Positions 13,256 through 24,765 of a stretch of 64,000 nt of DNA are shown here, in pieces; position 1 is the stretch's first letter, and each line of letters opens with the position of its first letter. The position numbers were made by a program, and so were the translations under genes. The stretch is from NCBI GenBank assembly GCA_017590115.1, contig JAGGNK010008337.1, positions 3,289,912 through 3,353,911 on the forward strand. Reading direction: 5' to 3'. Below the pieces are notes generated by a model. That model was not told where the DNA came from and did not search any database. It worked only from the letters and a program-made list of their open reading frames with translations. This DNA is from Montifringilla adamsi (Eukaryota; Chordata; Aves; Passeriformes; Passeridae).

Positions 13256-13310
13256 AGAAGGTACCAGCAATTTCAGAAGGTACCAGCAATTTCAGAAGGT
13301 ACCAGCAATT
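13256..13310. repeat. 19-bp tandem repeat, three copies
   Basis: The unit 'agaaggtaccagcaatttc' starts at 13256, 13275 and 13294. The first two copies are perfect and the third runs 17 bases before diverging into 'gcttatgg'. Each copy carries one GGTACC palindrome. Flanking sequence is unrelated. This is a short, young tandem duplication in non-coding DNA. The regular spacing is far too short and has no spacers, so it is not a CRISPR array. Confidence 0.96.
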
Positions 13311-14034
13311 GCTTATGGAACCAATCACTGCTCATTGTTACCTTTTCTTCTTATTTCTTGTATTCATCATTTCTCCTTGGTTTTATCCAGCCACACATGA
13401 GGGACCATAACTACACTCAATTTTATAATTAGACAAATAGCGCAGAACTACACATTGGGAAAAACTCCCAAGGAATTCCTGCTAAGGGAAGATAACATCG
13501 GAGGCTGCTTGGGGGTAAAATCAGGTCAAGTTACATTCTGCATAACCTTCACAATCTTCTTTATTTGAACACAAAGGTAACAGAATATTTCAAGGCATCT
13601 GATTCTTCCCCTCCAACTATTCAGATATGTTACATGAACTTTTGCCCCATTTTTATATAAGCACAAGTCAGGAGAATCACCATCTGTACTGCAGAGCTAA
13701 AATAGTGCTCCCTGGCCCTGGAACACCCCATTCTAAACCCCTCTGAGGCCATATCCTCTCCTTTGTGAGAAAATGGACTTTTATGTAAAATATGTACTGC
13801 TAAGGAGCAAATTTCTCTCATTCACAGACTAGCCAGAAAAGAAGAGTTCAGTTCCTTTCCACACAGAGACTTGACCTTTGTTCAGGTGGAAATTATGTAC
13901 AATATGAGGTAGACATACCTGCTGAAAGACAAAATGACTCTGGGAAATTATTTCAGAGAAAACAGGTGGTAACAATTTTCATCAACTCCAGCTTTTTGCC
14001 AGAGTTGATCCCTCAACCCAGCAGTCTGAAGATC
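13311..14034. other. Non-coding DNA, no gene seen
   Basis: Ordinary sequence with no recognised repeat and no frame longer than about 65 codons. Confidence 0.6.
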
Positions 14035-14105
14035 TCAATGCAAATTCTCAGCTGCTGCCATCATTCCACTGACTTCAGTATCAATTGATTTCAATCACCT
14101 TGAGT
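14035..14105. repeat. Relic of ancient amniote repeat (palindromic core type)
   Basis: 'caaattctcagctgctgcc' followed by 'ccactgacttcagt' and 'aattgatttcaatcacc' follows the order of an old amniote repeat in which an 'aaatcctcagctggtgtaaa'-type arm leads into a 'ccattgacttcaatgg' core. It is decayed and its ends are uncertain. The family name was not determined. Confidence 0.4.
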
Positions 14106-15204
14106 CTAGGGATTTTTGTCTCTGATTCCTGTTGTGTAAGGGACTGACTATTGAAAATGCTGAAATTAATCTAACAGTAACGGATTCCACACTTCTCACT
14201 CCAGTCACCAAAATACCAAAACTACTGTAAATAGTACAGTCCTACAGTTACTTGATGACATAAATTCCTGGCTGTGTACAGAACAAAAACCCTGCATGTT
14301 TCAGCTCATGGGAATGGATTCCAGACAAATAAGGTTTGCCAGCTTGTTCAGGACACCAGGCTGGTTTCCCTTCCCATTTCACTTGTTGCTGTCAGTCGGC
14401 TGTCAGAGACACAGATTTTTCGATAAAAAATGAACTCAGACATTAAATCATTAAGAGGTGTCTTGGCCTCTTCAAAGCCTCTTTTGGCAACCCAAAAAAC
14501 GATACAAAGGACTCAGGACCCATTAGGGCCCTGGCCTGGGAAATGTTATTCAATACCAAGATGACACAAGTCTTGCACCTCACTTCGTTGGCCCTTATTT
14601 GTTTTACCTGTCCCAGTCTTCCTTAATATTTTAAGCAATGCTTGCACACTGGTGATTTGAATTAGAGCAAAATCCAGCACAGAAATCTGAAGAGAACATT
14701 TCACCAATTACAAGCACCCTGCTACAGGTTTGTCTGAAAGGTCTCAAAAAAAATTGTTACTAATTGTATGTTATTTATGAAGATAGGAGAGCTGGAAAGT
14801 TTCAGTTGTCAACCAGTACATGCAATTTTGCTTCCAAACTGAGGCAGTTTTAAAGCCCTCCCTCTGAAGGCAGGAGTTCAGTTGAGTTGTCAGGCACGAC
14901 CATTAGTGACCACACACAAATTGAAGCCTTTTTCCACATGTGCAGGCCAGACAGTAATTTTTCTGTGCTGGAAATTAATGCTCTGGCTTCTTGACAGACA
15001 GGAATTTTTCTTGAAGGTGCTGGTTGTCTGGAGAAACCTATTTTGCACTGTGCTTGATTAAATGAAGACTTCAGAAAAGGTTCTAAGAGTGCCTCTGAGC
15101 TAATTGTTAAATACCACTATTTCTGCAAAAAAAACGGATTTGCATAGTAAGCCATGACTGAACATGTTGATCTGCTTTAGCTAAGACACTGCCAAATTAC
15201 CTGG
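14106..15204. other. Non-coding DNA, no gene seen
   Basis: Unique-looking AT-rich sequence without recognised elements. It ends where the CR1 fragment begins. Confidence 0.6.
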
Positions 15205-15440
15205 TCAAGAAGATCAAATGCACCCTCACAAAGTTTGCAGACAACAAGTTGGGTGTAATGTTGATCTGCTGGAAAGTGGGAAGGCCCTGCAGAGGGATTT
15301 GGACAAGCTGGATTGATGGCCCAAGGACAACTGTGTGTGTCCTCAGGGACACGAGTTAGGGGGGGCCCTGGCAGAGCTGGGTTAACAGTTAGACTCAGTC
15401 TTAAAGGGTCTTTTCCAAGCTAAATGATTATATGAATGTT
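15205..15440 (+). mobile_element. CR1 LINE, internally deleted (plus strand)
   Basis: The left part ('aaagtttgcagacaacaagt' ... 'cctgcagagggatttggaca' ... 'agctggattgatggcccaag') matches the end of CR1 ORF2, where the family encodes the C-terminal part of the reverse transcriptase (FADDT-type region and downstream). The right part ('gggccctggcagagctgggt' ... 'aaagggtcttttccaagcta' ... 'aatgattatatgaatg') is the CR1 3' terminus. In a full CR1 these two parts are separated by several hundred bases, so an internal deletion joined them near 15335-15345. It is old and non-functional. Confidence 0.85.
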
Positions 15441-17764
15441 TAAAGAATGCAGCGCTGCTTGCAGTTTCTTGCTTCCTGGGAATATGAAATAAAATCTCTC
15501 ATAAATACACAAAAGAAAATTACAGCCAACTTCTATATCCTAAGGAACACTTAATTCTGACTTTGCAGCCATTGGTGCTACCTCTTGCAACATCTGTCTG
15601 GTTTCCTCCACTACCCTCCAGTTTATTTCTAAGAATACAAACATTGTCCCTGTCTGCTCTGGCTCCATTGCTTCTGCTTCCTTCAGAGCAGGCTTGGTAA
15701 AAATCATCCTTCTGCTGCTGCTAAAAAGGCTGCATCTGTCAGACACAGACAGCGCTGACAGCTACACACAGGTCAAGAGTGTGATTCAGTTCCTATAAAG
15801 CAAAGAAAGTCTTGATGTTGATGTTAACAGGGACTGGATCCAGATCCAGAAGTTCTAATTTTTTCCTGCTGGAAGCTTTCCAAAACCTCCCAAATGTCTG
15901 AGCTCAGGCTAGAAGAATGAAGATAGACTCAATAACCAATAATGATACAAGTACACACAAAAATGGCTATGGAAGGGGAAGGAAAATAGGAGGGAAACAG
16001 GAAAAATAGAAAGCCTTTATCCCCGTGTATCCTCAATCAGTCTTTCTCCTGCTCTTACCTGGCTGTCAGGCCATGGCATAGCACTGTGCACAGAAATATG
16101 TGATCAGTGAGGTAAAACACCTGTTCTATTTCAGTGCTGCTCCTGCTGTGTTCTTATTTGCACAGGTGTGAATGAGGATCCAAGGGGAAAGGCACTGGTG
16201 ACTGGGAGCACCATTCAGCACTCCCTGCTCCAGGAACTGTCACCAGATCTACCCTGGCTACACATTGTGCAGATACTGAAGAGCAGCTGCCAAAGCCACA
16301 GCATTTTCTTCCCACCCTCTTGCCAAGAGCACCTGCTGCCCAGAGCCCTCGCTCTGCTCCTGCCAGAGCTTCTTGTTGCTTTTATTCTCTTATTTCCCCT
16401 TGTGCCTGAAGTGTGCGATGCATTCCGGCTGCAGCATCAGAAAGAATATTTAATCCTTTTATTTAGTGGAGGATGGACATTGCTGCTCAGTGACTTACAG
16501 GGCTTGGGCCACATTCTGGTTTTCTGCCTGGCTCCAGATTCTGGTGCTGCAGACACCTGAGGCAGATGGAGGGATGGAAGGGTCCACCTGGACATTGCTG
16601 CAGCACTGCAACCTCATCTGTGATGGGTGTCTCCAGATCGCTGCTGTTTCACATCCTTGCTGCTGCTACATTTATGGATCTGCTGATCATTGCTCACAAA
16701 GCAAGCTTCCATCATGAGCATCCCAAATCTGCATTTTCTCACAAAAGCAAACATTTGAAAACACAATCCCTCCAGCCATCTCTAATTGCTGCAAAATTCA
16801 AACCCCTCCATCCTCATCACGTAACAAAGGAAAATGACACAAAACCATCAAAAATCACACTTAAGCAATGCTGATGGGCAGCAGCACAAAACCAAGGTGA
16901 ACTTGTGAACCACAGGCCTCGTTTGTCCTTTCCTGCAGTGATCTTGTCTGTGCTGCCAGGGATCTGTCACGTTCCCAGCACCACTTGAACTCAGGGGTGT
17001 CTGTCTGCGAGTGCATAATACAAAGCTCAGCAAAGCGCCTTGAAGGTACAAGTAGTGGCACTCAGAGATCCAGTGAGCCTGCAGGGAGCATGCTGCTCAC
17101 TCTGAGGAGCACAAGTCTTTCATGACAGTCACAGGTTTTTCTTTTCTTAAAGTAAAAATTATAAAATAAAATTTGAAAAAAAAAAATCAATGGCACAACT
17201 GCACCATTGCTGGTGCTAAAAGGATCAGGCCCCTCTGGTGATTTCAGATGTTGCTCATTTACTCAGAAATTAATCCTCCCTCCCCTCATATTCAGAGCCA
17301 CTTAACGCCAACCAACAATTATGCCATCTGATCACTAAAAATAAAATAACTTTTCTTCTTTGTCTCTGAATGTATTCCTTCAGGACCCATTTTTTTTCTG
17401 CTGCTCAGTGAGCCAGAGAGACGGATATTATGAGTCCTGGGTGTTTAACAAACAACATGACGTGCCACACTCTTGAAGAATACAAGTGCAGGTCTTCAGC
17501 TTTCACAACAATGGATCTCATTTTGGAAGGAAAAATAAAAGGCACAATTTTAATTTGTTTAATTTTTTGCTTAAGTAAGAAATATGGTCATAGTCACCAT
17601 AACAGCACTGAAATACAAGCCACGTTCTGTCCAGAGAATGAATACTGTTATGGTTTATGAGCAGTGTTGAAAAGATAAACAGCATAAAAAATAAAACACT
17701 CATGAAAGATCAGAATAAACCTTGTGTTACTCTTGGTACATATGTAACAATTAGGAGCTAGGTC
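15441..17764. other. Non-coding DNA with a GC-richer patch
   Basis: A GC-richer patch at 16150-16640 supports a 130-codon plus frame (16168-16560) and overlapping 83- and 102-codon frames. They lack recognisable domains and overlap in other phases, so I read them as chance. A 68-codon minus frame at 15540-15746 has a protein-like charged composition ('MEPEQTGTMFVFLEINW'), but no flanking evidence supports it as an exon. No repeats were recognised. Confidence 0.5.
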
Positions 17765-17836
17765 TTGCAACCTTTATTCCCAACAATATCAATAGGATTA
17801 CTGAGTAATCCTTGGAGGGTTTCAGGATCAGACAAT
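17765..17836. repeat. Relic of ancient amniote repeat ('aggatcagac' tail)
   Basis: 'atatcaataggattactgag' followed by 'taatccttggagggtttcag' and 'gatcagacaat' parallels an old amniote repeat of the form 'tcaatgggactactcatg ... gtaagggttgcaggatcaggc'. Decayed; boundaries uncertain. Family not named. Confidence 0.4.
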
Positions 17837-18600
17837 AGTGTTCTGCTGTGTTTTCATATAACAACATATCTCAACACATCTTTCAACATCTTTAGCCAGA
17901 AAGTAAATTGGTTGTGTAGCGATTCTGCACGAAGGTAAAACAGAAAAGGCTGTAGTCCCTCTCTGCACAGAAAGGCACCTTAATACTTAATGTGATTAAT
18001 TGAGGGGAGATTAATGACTGAGTCAACAATCATTCCCATCCGGAGTGTTTGCATAGGAGTGTGTGGGTATGCTTGCAGGAGTACACTTGTGTGCAAAAAT
18101 CAAACACAAAACCTGATCACATGTTCACAGCTGGAAACTGTGTTCGCCTTTATTCAGTAAGGTATAAGGCACTATCATTTAGCTCTCCCACAGCAGGAGG
18201 AAAAATGGTGCCACAGAAGAGAACTATCACATCAGACACACTCCAGGGGTCTCTTTTACCTACATTGTTCCTCTCCCAAATGTAGCTCTTTAAATTTTAA
18301 ATAGAAAAAGACGACACAGAAACATTGTGAGGCACAAAAATGTCACAGGGAAAAAAACGTGGAAAACATTCCTCATTAAGCAAGGTAAATACCATAAAGT
18401 TCAGGTGTAGCTTTGATGGTGCACTGTGTGCCTTTAAGACTTAAAGAAACACCCACATCAAAGTGTTGTCTTAAGATGGTGGGGCTTTAGTTCAAACATA
18501 GCCAAGTTGTACAATAGCTGATGTGGTGAATGTCTACACTATTTTTATAGTGAATAAAACATGGCAAAAACACAGCCTGGACAGCACATTTTCCATTTGT

Positions 18601-18640
18601 TTCCTTTTTTTTTTTTCTTTTTTCTTTTTTTTTTTTTTTT
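18601..18640. repeat. Poly-T / CT tract
   Basis: Forty bases almost entirely of T, interrupted by three isolated C positions or pairs. Low-complexity DNA. On the minus strand it reads as an A tract, but no retroposed body with a polyadenylation signal is recognisable on its upstream side. Confidence 0.95.
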
Positions 18641-21600
18641 AAATTCAGAGAGGCTAATGTGTACATTCCTATATTTATTGCAAGCTATACCCAAAACATC
18701 AGCTCAACATTACACATCATTCTATTTTAAATAGTGTCCTAAATGTTCAGAGGGCTAAATACAGAGAAACCCAGCAGAAACACTGCTAAAGCACACAAAC
18801 ATCACAAGTTTAAAATAATCAGGATATATTCTTTTATTCTCAATATATTTTTCAAGGTAGAAAACATATTCTGAGAACTCAGATCGATATCACTAAGGAA
18901 GAGTTTTCCTCCAGAAGATTCTCAGTGTATTTCTCTCTCATCTTGTTGATTTGCATTTCCTAATTTTCTCAATATAGATTTCACTGTGCTTATTTTAACT
19001 CCAGTGTGCACAGACCACAAACATTCCTCCCTTCCTGCCCCACCTGAGCCTGTCCCGAGCTTGTGAGAAATGGGAGAGCCCCAGTGCATCCTCCTGGGAT
19101 CCCACATTTCCCCCAGCCCCTGCCCTTTGCTGCACCAGCCATAGGAAAAAGCCACACAGAGCCAAGGAAGGTGCTTTGGAACACAAGTGGGACCTCATCC
19201 AGTGGGAGAATAAATAGATATTTCCACATTTGATCCAGGCAGAGTTGGTTGCACCCAAAAAAAAACTTGGAATATAATTTAATCTACACATTTCAAGTAT
19301 TAACCATTGGCCCAATTCAATAATGACTGGCTTTTAGAAACAAGGGCTGCCTGTGGAAATCCCACCTATGGAATACTTCAGTATTAGCATTAATACCTTC
19401 TCTAGGATATGTCTTGGATCTTAATTATGGTGCCCTCAGCAATAATTGTTTATTTTTATATTTATTACTTTTAGTGGAAATTGAAATAGAGCTGAAGCAA
19501 AACAAACTGTTGTTCACATTGGCTAATACATTTCTTAAATATCAATACAAGCCACTTAAAATGATCAACTGGGTAATTAAATATAGAGATGAAAAAATGT
19601 AAAATTACTGTTTATCTAAGAGAGCTAAAAAAAGTTCACAAGAGAAATATTGTCAGAGTGCAAACATGAACTGTCAGACCTACCTTCTCTGGTATCAAAT
19701 TCTGAATAAAAATACATCCATTAAACAAAGGTTTAAAGATAAATTATTTAAAAATACATCAATAAAACATTAAGCAACGCTGCTTGCTAAAGAAATACAA
19801 GGCCAAGCAATCATACCTTCCTTAGCCATGATGAAATCATAGAAGGGAAAAAAAATGCATAAACCACTTCATGTAGCTCAGTGATGTATTATTTGATAGG
19901 AAACACTTCCCTGCGAGTGTCCATTAACTGATGCTTACACTGTAACTCACAGTCTATGACATCCATATGAATCTCAAATGAATTCACTCCTATCACTGCT
20001 GGTTAAATGAATACTGTGTGGATTGGGGCTCTTTTTTGAGCAGATGCAATCTGTTCATGTATGATGAGCTCTATCTGAATTGAAGGGGTTGCAGTGAGCT
20101 GGGTACAAGGAAGATGCACAAACGAGCACGAGAGGTTTAATCCGGTGGCACACAGAGATCAGGAAGCCACTGCATGTTCTGAAGAATGGGAGGGGAAAAG
20201 CAACTGCACAACATGGTAAAAATCAGATCCTAGCCATGATATTATAGAGTAGCAGGAATGCACGCAGAAAAAGTAAGAACTGCTATTGTGTATTGACAGA
20301 AGAGAAACAATGCACCAGAGCGTGAGAGAAAAATGCTGTTGGGAAAAAAAAAAAATTGGAACAGAAGGGAAGTGAAGAGCCTTATGGTATATGAAGATTA
20401 GGTAGTGATTGAGGACATGTTAGAAAAACAACCTGTGAGGGAGACTAATTGTGACCAAAGAGAAAATAACAGAAAACCTGAAAAAAATGGGCAGAAACAG
20501 ATACAACTTCCCATTTCAGAGAGAGCAGCACAGGGCCAGTCTAGCATCCCAGGACAAGAATTTCTTGGAGAATGGCCGACAAACAGACAAGGGGAACAGA
20601 AATCAAACAGGGCTGCCACATCAGAAGAACCGACTGTTTTTCATAAATAGCCATACAGAAGTGAGGGCTCAGTCCCACAGAAAACCCCTACTTTAGATTC
20701 AGAGAGCCTGCCAATGGAGCTAATCCTGTAACCAGCCATGATCCAACTCTATAAAGTATCCTCAGAACTGCTGCTGCCACCACTTGTAGCTCCCGCTGCT
20801 CGTTCTTCACTTCACAGCATTTCTAAGACAGATTGTCTTGGGCTTTGAAGAGTTTACTCAACAGGGAGATGAGCAAAGAAGAAGGAAAAGATGTTAAAAG
20901 TTCCACTACTGCTGTGGCTCAGAAGTAGGACTGGTTTACTTAAGCTGCCTGCCAGAACCGGTACTGCACTTTTTAATGAACATATCATTTATTCCCCGTG
21001 AATGCTGGCTGACATGGAAACAGAGGAGGGAGCCCAAACAGGCTGAACCAACTCCTTCCCCATCAACGCAAACACACAGAAGACTGAGCTACAAAACTTA
21101 AGAATGCAGTTGTCAGCAGAGAAGACTTTGTACTGTCTGGGCCACGAATGATTCCAGTTCTACACCAATCTGCAATGCTCAGAATGAAAATATTTACAGC
21201 AAAGGGCAAAACAAACACAATATACATATAAGAGTGGTATTCCCTCTTTCCATATTTGCAGGTAAAAAAGGGACATATGTATAGTATCTTTCCCACATGC
21301 CTCCATAAAACCACATTTTATGCCAACATTTTTAACAATTGCTTTCTGCCTTTCTTTTTTGACATTTTCCAATCTTTCTGTTAAGATAGCCTCTTTCTCA
21401 CAGAGCCACATGCCAATCCTCCCAAATTTCCTTGCCAGAACAATAGGCAGAGGTTCTGAAACTGCTATAAAATAAAGCCTATTCTTAAATAAACACTGTT
21501 TGATACAGAGTCCAACAACTGAAGACCTGGAGCAGTTTGCCTGGACATCACTGGCTCCCAGGTGGAACACAGCTCCAACAAGCTTTGTGTCCCTGGGTTT

Positions 21601-21836
21601 GGAGATGGCAGTGCTGGATTGTTTTCATATTCTGAGATAAAGTACCCATAGAGTTAGGGGAAGAGCTTTACATAAGGTTGTCAAGACTGGGACACTGCAG
21701 CTACATGTGCACCATCAGGTGTCACAGCCCTCCACAGCTCCCTGGGGTGCAGCAGCCCACGCCCAGGACTCCCAAACACACTTTGGGGCACTTATTTGAT
21801 CCCTGTCTGGTCTCAAAACCCAACACCTGTGAGTGG

Positions 21837-21861
21837 CACATACACACACACACAAACACAT
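21837..21861. repeat. CA microsatellite
   Basis: Imperfect (CA)n with single interruptions ('cacatacacacacacac' then 'aaacacatag'). Potentially length-polymorphic, although the pure core is short. Confidence 0.9.
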
Positions 21862-21937
21862 AGAGTTGTACCTCTGTGCTCAGTTCCATGTGCTTTGTGG
21901 CCAGTTCCAACTGCTCTGCACCGGGAGCCAAGGCCTG

Positions 21938-21988
21938 GGATGTGGGGCCAAGAGGATGTGGCCAAAACACAGGATGTGGGGCCAATGC
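21938..21988. repeat. Three imperfect 'ggatgtgg(gg)ccaa' copies
   Basis: The motif 'ggatgtggggccaa' occurs at 21938 and 21972, with a shortened form 'ggatgtggccaa' at 21953. Spacing is about 15 and 19 bp. This is a small degenerate tandem repeat inside the GC-richer patch at 21700-22050. Confidence 0.75.
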
Positions 21989-24700
21989 TCAAAAGCCTGC
22001 TCCTGATCCACACCAAAAACCCTGCAGTGGAGCACCCAGCTAGTGCTGCCAGGCTTCTTGTACAATTTATTTTAAACTGTCTCACACCATATTTTAAAAA
22101 TACACAAAATCATTGAAAAACTGAAATCTAGCAGGGGGAGGGGAAAAAAAAGATCGTAAGTGTTCAATAGTTAATGTTACATTCAGCAGTAATTACTTAA
22201 CACATACAAAGCTCAATTGCATAACCTACAATTCTCCCACTTTGTGTAGGCTCCTTTGCTCCTACTTTAAATAAAAGAAATTCTTTTCATTTTGTCAAGA
22301 AAACTTTTCTCTACCTCACTACTGCATGACAAGGGAACAGATGGCAATTTAAGGGGAGAATTTATGAGAGCCACAATCTTAATGTTGCATAAAGAAAAGA
22401 AAAAGACTCGCATCAAAACCACTGACAAATGTACTTGCTAATATTAATGCACTCCCCATTCATCCAATATGCTTCCTAATTGCTTTTCTGTACATAATAA
22501 TGTGGCACCTGCTGCTCAACATTGCAAGCGCATCAGGATTTCTCCAAAGTCAAACAGCTCTGCAACTGGCCCTCTCCCAGTGATAAATGTAGAGCACTGT
22601 ATCACGCACAGTTCCTGTCAGTGGCATAATTAAAATTTTATACTTACAGAAAAAGATAGTAAACAATCAGTCCTTAAATGGATTCACAAGAGGAACTCTT
22701 GTTACAGCCAACTTTATAATTAGTATGCATCATGTAATGCTAATATATCCATGACAAGAAAATAGGAAAAATGTAGGAACTCAGTTGTTCTCTTTAATGC
22801 AATGTTAAACTACACACCAAAAAATGAAAGCAATCAGCCTATTGTTATTTCAGTCTTCTATTTCTGCTCTTCATTTTCCATTGAAAATAGCTCGGCACAT
22901 TTTGCACTGGAATGATGGTCGCTCCCTAGTGCCACATCTCTGGAATTTTCAAACAGCAACTAGGATAGGTTTCAGCTTTATGATGTTTATTCATTTTAAT
23001 TTTACATTAGACAAAAAATATAATTTATTTTGAACAGAGCTCGGGCCAAAACGCACCATCTTTATTAGTTGACAAAACTCCCACTGACAAAGACATCCCA
23101 AACATTTCAATATATTTTTCTGCCGAGGTGGTTGTGCATCATCCAAAATGTGACAGGCTATAGGCAAAAAAAAAAAAGCCTTCCCATCAAATGTCCTAAA
23201 TTAACTCCCGAGCCTGACAATATTAAGCACAGAGATGCCATATGCTTTCTGTTTCTTAGTGAAACTATTCTATATCTATCTGCTACAGAATACACACATG
23301 GATTTGCATAATGCATGGCTACTCTGTACATTGCAGATTATAATCTGAATATTTATGATAACATTTCAGCCTGCAGATATATGCACCTTACAGATATTTT
23401 TGCTTACAAATGTGCTGTTTACACTCATGCCTGCTCATTCAAAAATACGCACACACTTCTGATTAGTTTTGTAATTGTTTTTAAATTATTTGAGAGAATA
23501 ATTTTAGAAATATAGCTATGCAAGAATCTGCTGTGCCCCAAAAATCCATACACTCTACGTGTGCAAGTGTACAATAATTTAGTGCTCCGAAGTTTAAACT
23601 AATGTGCATTCCCATGCATGTATTTTTAACTAAATCAGTGGGTTTCATTTTTAAATGCAAGCTGTGTACTACATTTAAGAAAAATTTTATTCAGGGCTTC
23701 TATTACTTTGATTTGTAGTATTTTAATTATCTTCTTAAGAATTGGGTGGAAAAATTATTTTTACAGCCTATTCAAAAAAAAATTTTCAAATACTGTTATT
23801 TATGATATTACCAGCCAAATCAGAAGCATGGCATTGCAAAAAAAAAAAAAAATCTTTCATATTTTTTTAGTACAAATAATATGCAAAAAATAATTTTGAG
23901 GTGAAATATTTTCTGGAGTAGAATATAAATATTTCCTTTTTACCAATCTCAGTGAAGTGTAATGCATGCTTGGAATATGTCTTGGCAGGGAGACAATTCC
24001 AAATGCCCCCGATTCACAAAGACATCCTGGTAGCCTGCTTAGAATATAATAGTTCAGATCTAAATCTTCTTTATCTTCACTGGGTGTGATGATGTGCCTG
24101 CCAAAAATTAAAATACCCTTCCAAATCAGTGCTGCTGTGTTCCAGAAGGGTGAAGGTTCCTGAGCTGGGAGGCAGCACAGAGGTCTGAGGCACACTTGCA
24201 TTTACACAGTGCTCTTTTCTCTGGGCTTTTCAAACAAGAATGGTGCAAGATTATCTCCATTTATAGCTTCAACATTTTTATTGAGAGTGCTATTTCTTCA
24301 AAGGAATATTGCAGAACATCTTTTTAAAATGTTCAAGAATCTGAAAACATGAATAGCAATGAATCCATTTCTATATAAACATCCTCAGTGTCCGCCTAAC
24401 TGGAGCTATCAAAAGCTTCATTCTTACAAGCCAGTGAAAAATTCTCAAGGCAGGCTCCTATCACTCAGTTACAGAAATGGCCCCATTTCAAGGGTCAGAA
24501 TTGCAGCGTCAAAACAAGAAAAAGCAAATATTTATTTTTATTCTTTTTTAATGTAAATTCCCATGAACAAGATGGTCACAGGGTATAAAGAAAATCTGGT
24601 GGTGACCTCCAGGATTTTTTTCTGAAAACGAAGAGAACAACTGCTGAGTTTCAAATGTTTGGAAAAATTTAGCCCTTCAGGTTTAGTAATGAGGAGAAAG

Positions 24701-24727
24701 AAAAAAAAAAAAAAAAAAAAAAAAAAA
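24701..24727. repeat. 27-bp poly-A tract with A/C-rich tail
   Basis: An uninterrupted run of 27 A is followed to about 24765 by A/C-rich sequence ('caccccacaaaaacaacc'). It is the longest homopolymer in the window. No retroposed transcript with an AATAAA signal is recognisable just upstream, so it cannot be called a processed pseudogene tail. Sequencing or assembly error in length is possible. Confidence 0.93.
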
Positions 24728-24765
24728 CACCCCACAAAAACAACCAAAAAAAACCCCAAATAAAC

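Larger units (their letters stand above)
17837..24700. other. Non-coding DNA with several simple tracts
   Basis: No gene seen. Simple tracts: T-rich at 18601-18640, CA-rich at 21837-21861, 12 A at 23166-23177 and 15 A at 23838-23852. GC-richer patches at 19010-19160 and 21700-22050 account for the locally longer overlapping frames (106 codons minus at 18995-19315, 136 codons minus at 21160-21570 nearby, 106 codons plus at 21796-22116). The stretch 22400-22560 is balanced, unique and dense in ATTA/TAAT and TGCAA words, a look shared by vertebrate conserved non-coding elements. That is only a suspicion. Confidence 0.5.

Noticed and set aside
15540..15746. 68-codon minus frame with a protein-like charged composition
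   Set aside because: Too short to judge without conservation; no flanking exon evidence. Not called as a gene or pseudogene.
16168..16560. 130-codon plus frame with hydrophobic stretches
   Set aside because: It sits in a GC-richer patch with overlapping frames and contains no domain. The Leu-rich runs come from CTG/CTC-rich DNA. No splice or promoter evidence.
24701..24727. Poly-A tail of a processed pseudogene
   Set aside because: No AATAAA signal or transcript-like body is recognisable upstream, and no target-site duplication was found by eye.
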